Source: Pseudomonadota bacterium (GTDB lineage Bacteria; Pseudomonadota; Alphaproteobacteria; Rhodobacterales; Rhodobacteraceae). From it: a stretch of DNA of 6,219 nucleotides. Each line of letters begins with the position of its first letter. Position 1 is the stretch's first letter. Made by a program: the position numbers and the translations under genes. A model generated the notes under the pieces. The model saw nothing but the letters and a program-made list of their open reading frames with translations, was not told the DNA's origin and did not search any database. Location of the stretch: assembly GCA_021813645.1 (NCBI GenBank), contig JAKAJW010000385.1, positions 1-6,219 of the forward strand. Reading direction: 5' to 3'. Positions 1 through 6,219 of the stretch are shown piece by piece.

Positions 1-98
1 CGCCCCGCCCCGTCGAACACGCCCGCCCGCGCGCTGCCGGTGCCGACGTCGATGCCAATCAGGCAGCCCGGTTCGGAGAGAGGTGCAGTGTCAGCCAT
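1..98 (-). CDS. FGGY-family carbohydrate (pentulose) kinase, N-terminal fragment
   Basis: Read on the minus strand, the ATG at 98-96 opens a frame that stays open to the left edge (32 full codons). After a short polar lead the protein shows IGIDVGTGSARAGVFD at about residues 14-29. This is the phosphate-1 loop that starts FGGY sugar kinases (ASKHA/actin-like ATPase fold), in which the first Asp and the GTGS turn contact ATP and metal. The family phosphorylates pentuloses, polyols or related sugars in the cytoplasm. The GTGSARAGVFD form resembles ribulokinase/ribitol-kinase-type members more than glycerol or xylulose kinases, but the substrate cannot be decided from 32 residues. The start is supported by a GGGAG Shine-Dalgarno sequence 6 nt upstream (about 105-109). 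More than 90 percent of the gene lies outside the window. It follows adk in the same direction after 246 bases, so it probably has its own promoter. Confidence 0.8.
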   Translation of the reverse strand, partial: MADTAPLSEPGCLIGIDVGTGSARAGVFDGAG

Positions 99-123
99 CG
101 CGAACTCCCGGCCGGTTCGGAGA
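68..123. repeat. 12-bp direct repeat pair around the kinase start
   Basis: CCGGTTCGGAGA occurs perfectly at 68-79 and again at 112-123 (TCTCCGAACCGG in the sense of the kinase gene), 44 bp apart. One copy lies in the 5' leader just upstream of the Shine-Dalgarno site; the other covers codons 7-11 of the kinase. The repeat is seen directly. A role as a paired operator or mRNA element is inference, and local duplication or chance in GC-rich DNA is possible. Confidence 0.5.
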
Positions 124-311
124 CCGCCGCCCCGGGGCGCAACGAAGGAAGCGCGACCGGCCGGCACCGCCATGCCGCTGACCGCGCAACGCCTGCGGCG
201 GCCTGCCCCTCCCGCCGTCGCAACGCTCCCCCGCGCAACGTCGCGGCCGGTCCGGCACGTCCCGCCCGCGCTCCCGACAAAGCACGAGCGGCGCGGCAGA
301 TCAACGCCGAA

Positions 312-326
312 GCCGCCACCGGCGGC
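312..326 (-). terminator. possible hairpin terminator after adk
   Basis: About 20 nt past the adk stop, in the direction of transcription, a perfect 6-bp stem (GCCGCC / GGCGGC) closes a 3-nt loop and is followed on the minus strand by TTCGGCGTT. There is no real U-tract, so this is at best a weak intrinsic terminator, and Rho-dependent ending is equally likely. The rest of 99-344 holds the kinase leader, a 12-bp CG palindrome at 128-139, and no convincing gene: open frames there are arginine/alanine/proline-rich and look like GC-skew artefacts. Confidence 0.3.
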
Positions 327-344
327 CAGCACCGCGGCCGGCCC

Positions 345-1031
345 TCAGGCGCCCGCCTTGCTCAGGGCGCGCGCCAGAGCGGCGCGGATCTCGGCGATCG
401 CCCCCATCGCATCCACCCGGGCGAGCAGGCCGCGGGCGGCGTAATAGGCGATCAGCGGTGCGGTCTCGGCGCGATAGGCGGCAAGCCGGGCCGCCACCGT
501 CTCGGCGGTATCGTCGGGGCGGCGCTTGAACTCATGGCCGCCGCACTTGTCGCAGCCGCCGGCCTCTTTGGGCTGCTTGAAGCGGTCGTGATAGCCCTCG
601 CCACATTGGGCGCAGCTGTAGCGGCCGGCGATCCGCTCCACCATCGCCGCGTCCTCGACCTCCAGCGAAACCGCCGCGGTGATCCGCTGCCCGCGCGCGG
701 CCACGAGCGCGTCGAGCGCCTCGGCCTGCGCTTCGGTGCGCGGAAACCCGTCAAGCACGATGCCGCGGGCGGCGTCGGGTTCCGCCATCCGCTCGCGCAG
801 AACGTCGAGAACGATGGCGTCCGGGACCAGCCCGCCCGCCTGCATCACCGCCTCGGCGGCCCGCCCGGCCGGCGTGCCCTTGGCCACCGCGCCGCGCAGC
901 AGATCGCCGGTGGAGAGCTGCACCAGGCCGTAGTCCTCCTGCAGCATCCGCGCCTGGGTGCCCTTGCCCGCCCCCGGCGGCCCGAGCAGGATGACGACGG
1001 GCAGGGCATCCGCGGCCGGCCTCCCTGCCAT
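345..1031 (-). CDS. adk: Adenylate kinase with four-cysteine (zinc-type) LID
   Basis: Adk catalyses ATP + AMP <=> 2 ADP in the cytoplasm. The 228-aa protein has the full set of family motifs: P-loop GPPGAGKGT (residues 17-25), the AMP-binding segment LSTGDLLR (39-46), GLVPD (67-71), the DGFPRT signature (94-99), the GR turn at 136-137 that opens the LID, and RRPDDTAETV (170-179). The LID is the long bacterial form and carries CxxC pairs at Cys140/143 and Cys160/163, which in this family bind a structural zinc. Length is close to the usual 214-220 aa, with about 10 extra residues before the first strand. The start is supported by AAGGG 8 nt upstream, lying inside the 3' end of acs. The gene begins 4 nt after the acs stop, so the two are almost certainly cotranscribed. 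Many bacteria keep an essential adk in the ribosomal-protein operon; this one sits elsewhere and may be a second copy serving Acs, but that is inference. Confidence 0.95.
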   Translation of the reverse strand: MAGRPAADALPVVILLGPPGAGKGTQARMLQEDYGLVQLSTGDLLRGAVAKGTPAGRAAEAVMQAGGLVPDAIVLDVLRERMAEPDAARGIVLDGFPRTEAQAEALDALVAARGQRITAAVSLEVEDAAMVERIAGRYSCAQCGEGYHDRFKQPKEAGGCDKCGGHEFKRRPDDTAETVAARLAAYRAETAPLIAYYAARGLLARVDAMGAIAEIRAALARALSKAGA

Positions 1032-1035
1032 CGGG

Positions 1036-2997
<1,962 letters not shown>

Positions 2998-3002
2998 GGA
3001 TG

Positions 3003-3010
3003 CTCCTCCT
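3003..3010 (-). promoter_or_regulatory. Strong Shine-Dalgarno site of acs
   Basis: AGGAGGAG on the minus strand lies 5 nt upstream of the acs ATG at 2997. It is the strongest ribosome-binding site in the window and fixes the start codon. About 28 nt further upstream, TAGGTA (3043-3038, minus) could be a -10 hexamer for a short leader, but no good -35 stands at the right distance, so the acs promoter remains unresolved. Confidence 0.75.
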
Positions 3011-3084
3011 CTGGCTCGTGCCGTCCCCGGCCCGGAATACCTAGCCTGCCCGCAAACGGGAAGCCGGTTCCTCCTCCGCCCCGC

Positions 3085-3220
3085 AATCTAGCCGATTGTC
3101 AATTTTATGCTAAGGTCTTTTTCTTAGATCACTTTTCTGAAAAGATATTCACAGATCCATCGCAGATCCGTAAATCGCGGCGGATGGGTCGGAAGATTAG
3201 CGCGGTTAGCTAAGAGCTTA
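3085..3220. promoter_or_regulatory. AT-rich control region upstream of acs
   Basis: This stretch is strikingly AT-rich against its GC-rich surroundings and lies between the divergent acs-adk operon and the HugZ-like gene. It holds an inverted repeat CTAAG/CTTAG (3110-3114 and 3123-3127), a CTTTT/AAAAG hairpin (3132-3144), a direct repeat of CAGATCC at 3152-3158 and 3163-3169 (11-bp period, one helical turn), the palindrome TTAGCTAA (3206-3213), and TTAGC repeated at 3197-3201 and 3206-3210. TTGACA occurs on the minus strand at 3102-3097 but has no matching -10 about 17 nt on. A weaker minus-strand pair, TTTACG (3174-3169), 17 nt, TGAATA (3151-3146), would place both CAGATCC copies in the spacer. 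The composition and repeats suggest acs promoter and operator DNA; the exact promoter and the regulator are not identified. No gene is seen here. Confidence 0.5.
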
Positions 3221-3255
3221 CCACGCGACCGGTTGTGAAAACCCCCGCAGCGCCG

Positions 3256-3305
3256 GGCACGGGCGCCACCGGCCCGGCGTCGGACCCGTGCCGGCCCCGC
3301 CGGCA
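3256..3305 (+). other. Overlapping GC-rich hairpins in the intergenic region
   Basis: Two stems compete for the same bases. GGCACGGG (3256-3263) pairs with CCCGTGCC (3285-3292), and TGCCGGC (3289-3295) pairs with GCCGGCA (3299-3305) across a CCC loop. The arrangement resembles an attenuator or a terminator with its alternative, but there is no U-tract and GC-rich DNA produces such pairings readily. It lies upstream of the proposed promoter of the HugZ-like gene, so it would matter only for transcripts starting in the AT-rich island. From here to 3375 I see no other feature. Confidence 0.25.
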
Positions 3306-3375
3306 GCAAGCCTTCCCGTTCCGCCCCGCCCCGGGGCCGCTCCAGGGCCGCCGCGCGCCGCGGCCGATTCGCCGC

Positions 3376-3404
3376 TTGTGGTCGGCGCCGCGCGCCCCTA
3401 GCCT
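3376..3404 (+). promoter_or_regulatory. Candidate housekeeping promoter of the HugZ-like gene
   Basis: TTGTGG (3376-3381) and TAGCCT (3399-3404) are separated by exactly 17 nt. They fit a sigma-70-type promoter with a conserved TTG in the -35 and a degenerate -10, as is usual in GC-rich alphaproteobacteria. Transcription would start near 3411, giving a leader of about 25 nt that includes the GGAGG at 3426-3430. The layout is very like the candidate promoter upstream of the dehydrogenase. It is a pattern match only. Confidence 0.4.
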
Positions 3405-3435
3405 CCGCAGCCGCAAGCCCAGGCCGGAGGCGCCG

Positions 3436-3927
3436 ATGCCCGAGACCAACCCGATCCGCCCGACCGACGACGAAGCCCGCTCCCTGGCGCGAAGCCTCTT
3501 GGCCGAGGCGCGCCATGCCGCGCTCGCCGTCCTGCACCCCGAAAGCGGCGCGCCCTATGTCAGCCGGATCGCCCTCGGCCAGGGCCCCGACGGCGCGCCG
3601 GTCACGCTGGTGTCGACGCTGGCGCTGCACACCCGGGCGCTGCAGGCCGACCCGCGCGCCGCGCTTCTGGTGGGCGAGCCGGGGCCGAAGGGCGATCCCT
3701 TGACCCATCCGCGGCTTTCGCTCGAGGTCAGCGCCGCCTTCGTCGCGCCGGACGACCCCGACCGCGCCGCGCTGCGCGCCAAGTACCTGGCCGATCACCC
3801 GAAGGCGAAGCTCTACGCCGATTTCGCCGACTTCGGCTTCGTGCGCTTCACGGTGGCCGGCGCCGCGCTGAACGGCGGCTTCGGCCGCGCCTATCTGCTG
3901 ACGCCCGACGACCTCAGATCGCGCTGA
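3436..3927 (+). CDS. HugZ-like / pyridoxamine 5'-phosphate oxidase-fold flavin-binding protein
   Basis: This 163-aa cytoplasmic protein has the split-barrel fold of the pyridoxamine-phosphate-oxidase-related family. Visible features are a first strand HAALAVL (27-33), PYVSRIAL (40-47), the strand TLVSTLALHTRAL (57-69), DPRAALLVGEPGPKGDPLTHPRL (72-94), which is the family's most recognisable stretch, AKLYADFADF (124-133), and the closing LNGGFGRAYLL (145-155). Such proteins bind FMN or, in the HugZ/HutZ group, haem. The separate C-terminal domain (DUF2470) that completes haem sites in longer HugZ proteins is missing here, so a general FMN-dependent or unknown role is safer than haem degradation. 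The ATG at 3436 is chosen because GGAGG ends 5 nt upstream and the family fold begins at once. The frame is open back to a GTG at 3235, but that part is proline/arginine-rich, has no family similarity and contains the candidate promoter. The 3' end overlaps the opposite-strand dehydrogenase by 14 nt. Confidence 0.88.
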   Translation: MPETNPIRPTDDEARSLARSLLAEARHAALAVLHPESGAPYVSRIALGQGPDGAPVTLVSTLALHTRALQADPRAALLVGEPGPKGDPLTHPRLSLEVSAAFVAPDDPDRAALRAKYLADHPKAKLYADFADFGFVRFTVAGAALNGGFGRAYLLTPDDLRSR

Positions 3928-4681
3928 AGCCGCCGTCGACGAAGAGCTGCGCGCCGTTGACGAATTCGCTGTCGTCCGAGGCAAGATAAAGCGCCGCCCG
4001 CGCGATATCCTCGGGTTGGCCCATCCGGCCCTGCTGCGCCACGATCGCCGCCTCCGAGGCATCGACCCCCAGCGCCACAAGCTCCTTCACCTCGCGCCGG
4101 CCGTGCGGCGTGTCGATGAAGCCCGGGCAGACCGCGTTGCAGCGGATGCCGCGGTCGCGGAACTCCACCGCGATGGCGCGGGCAAACATGTGGCAGGCGC
4201 CCTTGGTCGCGTCGTAGAGCACCTCCATCGGCGTGGCATAGACCGCCGAGATCGACGACGTGCAGACGACGCTGCCGCCGCCCGCCGCGATCATCTGCGG
4301 CAGCACCGCCCGCGTCATCAGATACATCGACTTCACGTTGACGTCGAAGAGGAAGTCCCAGTCCGCCTCCTCGGTCTCCAGGAAGGGTTTGATGACGATG
4401 GTGCCGGCATGGTTGAACAGCACCGTGATCGGCCCCAGCGCCGCGGCCACCGCGGACACCGCCGCCTCGACCTCGGCCTTGACCGCCACATCCGCCGCGA
4501 CGAAGACCGCCCGCAGACCCGCCGCCACCAGTTCCGCCGCGAGCGCCTCGCCCCGGGCGCGGTCGCGGTCGACGATGCCGACCGCCGCGCCCTCGGCTGC
4601 GAAGAGCCGCACCGCCGCCGCCCCGCAGCCTCCGGCGCCGCCCGAGACCAGCGCCACTTTCCCCTTCAACCTGTCCGCCAT
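3914..4681 (-). CDS. Short-chain dehydrogenase/reductase (classical SDR)
   Basis: A 255-aa, complete, cytoplasmic NAD(P)-dependent oxidoreductase of the classical SDR type. Motifs in order are the glycine-rich dinucleotide loop SGGAGGCG (13-20; here Gly where TGxxxGxG has Thr), an acidic Asp38 at the end of the second strand, which favours NAD(H) over NADP(H), the adenine-pocket Asp64-Val65, NHAG (90-93, a variant of NNAG), Asn115, catalytic Ser142/Ser143, Tyr156 and Lys160 (YxxxK), PGFIDTP (186-192), and the C-terminal VNGAQLFVDGGF that closes the fold. All tetrad residues are present. The substrate cannot be told from sequence; relatives include 3-oxoacyl-ACP-reductase-like and sugar or cyclic-alcohol dehydrogenases. 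The ATG at 4681 has AGAGG about 5 nt upstream and a candidate promoter at 4712-4740. The gene runs convergently into the HugZ-like gene and the last codons of the two overlap. It looks monocistronic. Confidence 0.93.
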   Translation of the reverse strand: MADRLKGKVALVSGGAGGCGAAAVRLFAAEGAAVGIVDRDRARGEALAAELVAAGLRAVFVAADVAVKAEVEAAVSAVAAALGPITVLFNHAGTIVIKPFLETEEADWDFLFDVNVKSMYLMTRAVLPQMIAAGGGSVVCTSSISAVYATPMEVLYDATKGACHMFARAIAVEFRDRGIRCNAVCPGFIDTPHGRREVKELVALGVDASEAAIVAQQGRMGQPEDIARAALYLASDDSEFVNGAQLFVDGGFSAI

Positions 4682-4711
4682 TGCCGCCTCTGCCCGCCCG
4701 ATCCGGGGCCG

Positions 4712-4740
4712 AGCCTAGGGCCGCCGCCGTCCCCGATCAA
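4712..4740 (-). promoter_or_regulatory. Candidate housekeeping promoter of the SDR gene
   Basis: On the minus strand, TTGATC (4740-4735) and TAGGCT (4717-4712) stand exactly 17 nt apart. TTGATC matches four bases of TTGACA, with the TTGA core intact; TAGGCT keeps the first T, the A and the final T of TATAAT. A start near 4705 would give a leader of about 24 nt ahead of the ATG at 4681. The spacing and the position make this the best promoter match in the window, but it is unproven. Confidence 0.45.
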
Positions 4741-4754
4741 CGGGAATGCGCCAA

Positions 4755-4783
4755 GGGGCACGGGCCATGGCGGCCCGCGCCCC
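4755..4783 (-). terminator. GC-rich hairpin after the beta-helix gene
   Basis: CGGGCC (4761-4766) and GGCCCG (4772-4777) pair around a 5-nt loop. After one A/C mismatch the stem continues with GGGGC (4755-4759) against GCCCC (4779-4783). It starts about 25 nt beyond the stop of the beta-helix gene and just before the dehydrogenase promoter, the expected place for a transcription end on the minus strand. Only two T's (CTTGG) follow the stem, so termination may be weak or need Rho. Confidence 0.5.
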
Positions 4784-4807
4784 CCTGAACGCCCCTCCGC
4801 CGCGATC

Positions 4808-6219
4808 TCAGTTCGGATTGTCGACCCGGATCGTCGCCATCATCTTGCCCTGCACCGCCACCGGCCAGTTCAGCGTCACCTGCTGGCTCGCCGCGCCCTG
4901 CTGGGTCAACGTATAGGGCATGTCATAGCGTTTGGTCCCGGCGCCGTCCTTCACCGCGCCCTCGGCGATCAGGCCGGTCACGAAGCGCGCCCAGCCGCCG
5001 AACGGCAGGAAGAGCGAGGGGTCGAGCGTCCAGACCGTCGCCGCCGTGTTCTGCGCAAACTCCAGCGAGACCGGATTCACCGCCGGCTGGTTCACCCCGT
5101 TGAAGGCATTGTTCTGGAACACGCAGTTGCGCAGGCGGGAAAAGTCGAGCCCGGCCACCGTGGTATCGACCGCCTCCACCCGGTCGACATTGCCGGAAAA
5201 CGGCCGGAACACATTGTCGGACACCGACAGACCCTGGATGTAATGCCCCGCCCCCTTCGGCGCCACCACGATCCAGCGGAACCCCGGCGACACCGAGATC
5301 GCGGTGAACAGATTGCCGGTGATCGACAGCCCGCCGAAGGAATATTCGTTGGAGAACTCCGGCGCCGGGTCGTGCTCGTTCGACCATTCGATGAAACAGT
5401 TGTCGATATAGTTGCCGGTGATCGTGGTCATGCAGTTCAGCTGGGTCAGCACCAGCCCGGCCAGCCGGATCCCCACGGTTTCGCCGTCGCCCTGGAAGAA
5501 GTGATTGCCGATCAGCATATGGCCGGTGCCCTTCATCACCGCGAAATGGCGGAACCGCACGATCCGGTTGCCGCGGATCTTGGCGTCGTTGGCATTGACG
5601 TTCAGCGCCACCGAGTTGCGATCCTGCGCGCGCAGGCTCTGCTCGCTCGACAGGAACTGGGTCTCGTCGATGATCAGGCCCTGGCAGCCGGTGCCGATCG
5701 AGGTGATGCCGCGATCCTTCGGCTGGTTGAAGACGCAGCCCGAGATGCGGAAGATCGATCCCGTCGGCGCCAGCATCAGCGCCGAGCCGATGCCCTGGCA
5801 GCGGAATTCGATCCCTGTCAGCTCGAACACGTCGAGCCGGGCGATGCCCGAGAAATCGAGCGCATATTTGTAGCGGGTAAAGCTGTAGCTCTGCACCCCC
5901 GCCGCGCCCCACAGCGGTTGGCTCAGCGTCAGCGAGCCGGCCCCGGCATTCACCGCGGTCACATAGACCTCGCGCCCGACGCCGGTGCCGGCGACCCGCG
6001 CGCCGACCGGGATCTGCGACACATTGCTGATGCCGGTCAGTTGATAGGGCTGGCCCGGGTTGTAGCTCGCCGTCGCCGTGGCCGTGGTGTTGCTCCAGGC
6101 ACTGCCCGCCACCAGCGCGATCTGACCGTTGGCGATCACCCGCCGGGTGGCGAAACTGTCGGTGATGCCGGTCACCGCCGCGACGTCGATCGGCTGGCTG
6201 ATCTGCACCTGCCGGCCGC
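4808..6219 (-). CDS. Right-handed parallel beta-helix (pectate-lyase/tailspike-like) protein, C-terminal part
   Basis: The frame is open from the right edge to the TGA at 4810-4808, so the N-terminus is missing. A GTG at 6208-6206 lies within the frame but is probably internal, because coding continues upstream of it without a stop and no clear ribosome site precedes it. Counting from that GTG (466 aa), residues 1-115 form a beta-rich lead-in. From about 130 to 370 come at least nine beta-helix rungs with a recurring Asn-turn: IRGNRIV (211-217), MLIGNHFF (231-238), ITGNYID (263-269), ITGNLF (296-301), SVSDNVF (328-334), CVFQNNAF (362-369). A compact C-terminal domain (about 400-466) ends in RVDNPN. 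No catalytic set of a known polysaccharide lyase is evident. Such proteins serve as phage tailspikes/fibres, polysaccharide-binding or -cleaving proteins, or surface proteins. I recall long beta-helix proteins with a similar KDRGITSIG...CQG segment in Rhodobacteraceae, but cannot confirm the family here. It is followed by a hairpin, which suggests the end of its transcript. Confidence 0.75.
   Translation of the reverse strand, partial: GRQVQISQPIDVAAVTGITDSFATRRVIANGQIALVAGSAWSNTTATATASYNPGQPYQLTGISNVSQIPVGARVAGTGVGREVYVTAVNAGAGSLTLSQPLWGAAGVQSYSFTRYKYALDFSGIARLDVFELTGIEFRCQGIGSALMLAPTGSIFRISGCVFNQPKDRGITSIGTGCQGLIIDETQFLSSEQSLRAQDRNSVALNVNANDAKIRGNRIVRFRHFAVMKGTGHMLIGNHFFQGDGETVGIRLAGLVLTQLNCMTTITGNYIDNCFIEWSNEHDPAPEFSNEYSFGGLSITGNLFTAISVSPGFRWIVVAPKGAGHYIQGLSVSDNVFRPFSGNVDRVEAVDTTVAGLDFSRLRNCVFQNNAFNGVNQPAVNPVSLEFAQNTAATVWTLDPSLFLPFGGWARFVTGLIAEGAVKDGAGTKRYDMPYTLTQQGAASQQVTLNWPVAVQGKMMATIRVDNPN

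Noticed and set aside
128..139. 12-bp palindrome CGCCCCGGGGCG upstream of the kinase
   Set aside because: Pure C/G palindromes of this size arise easily at this base composition, and no partner site or promoter spacing supports an operator.
40..444. A 134-codon plus-strand open frame across the kinase/adk intergenic region
   Set aside because: It overlaps the 5' end of the kinase and the 3' end of adk in antisense, and its low-complexity Arg/Ala/Pro content is typical of random GC-rich DNA.
3145..3153. ATATTCACA, one mismatch from a DnaA box, in the AT-rich island
   Set aside because: One near match does not make an origin: no cluster of boxes and no dnaA, parA or other origin-linked gene is visible. 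It may still be a chance site.
3235..3435. A GTG-started N-terminal extension of the HugZ-like protein
   Set aside because: The 67 extra residues are low-complexity, no ribosome site precedes the GTG, and a promoter-like pair lies inside the stretch. The ATG at 3436 has a good Shine-Dalgarno site.
3124..4080. A 318-codon minus-strand open frame across the HugZ-like gene
   Set aside because: It is antisense to a recognisable gene and out of frame with the dehydrogenase; its composition is Arg/Gly/Ala-rich without motifs.

Overview
The window reads as chromosomal DNA from a high-G+C alphaproteobacterium, most probably of the Rhodobacteraceae (Rhodobacter/Rhodovulum/Paracoccus type). The grounds are strong G/C bias at third codon positions, dense gene packing, an adenylate kinase with a four-cysteine LID, a short HugZ-like flavin-fold protein, and a beta-helix protein of a type I associate with that family. 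The assignment is by recognition; no database search was run.

Layout, left to right. (1) Bases 1-98, minus strand: the first 32 codons of an FGGY-family sugar kinase that runs off the left edge. (2) 99-344: intergenic DNA with the kinase leader and a small hairpin after adk. (3) 345-2997, minus strand: a two-gene operon, acs (AMP-forming acetyl-CoA synthetase) followed 4 nt later by adk (adenylate kinase). (4) 2998-3435: a 438-base divergent intergenic region with an AT-rich island at about 3085-3220, short direct and inverted repeats, GC-rich hairpins and a candidate promoter for the next gene. (5) 3436-3927, plus strand: a 163-aa pyridoxamine-phosphate-oxidase-fold (HugZ-like) protein. (6) 3914-4681, minus strand: a classical short-chain dehydrogenase/reductase whose 3' end overlaps the previous gene tail-to-tail by 14 nt. 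(7) 4682-4807: intergenic DNA with a candidate promoter for the dehydrogenase and a strong GC hairpin. (8) 4808-6219, minus strand: the C-terminal 469 or so residues of a right-handed parallel beta-helix (pectate-lyase/tailspike-like) protein that enters from beyond the right edge.

How the genes work together. The clearest link is acs-adk. Acs turns acetate, ATP and CoA into acetyl-CoA, AMP and PPi, and Adk converts that AMP plus ATP to 2 ADP, so the operon joins acetate activation to removal of its AMP by-product. The other genes show no evident joint pathway. No CRISPR array, tRNA, rRNA, insertion sequence or clear novel multi-gene system is visible. The least ordinary items are the acs-adk pairing, the beta-helix protein (possibly a phage or gene-transfer-agent fibre, or a surface polysaccharide-binding protein), the repeat-bearing AT-rich island upstream of acs, and a 12-bp direct repeat on either side of the kinase start site.
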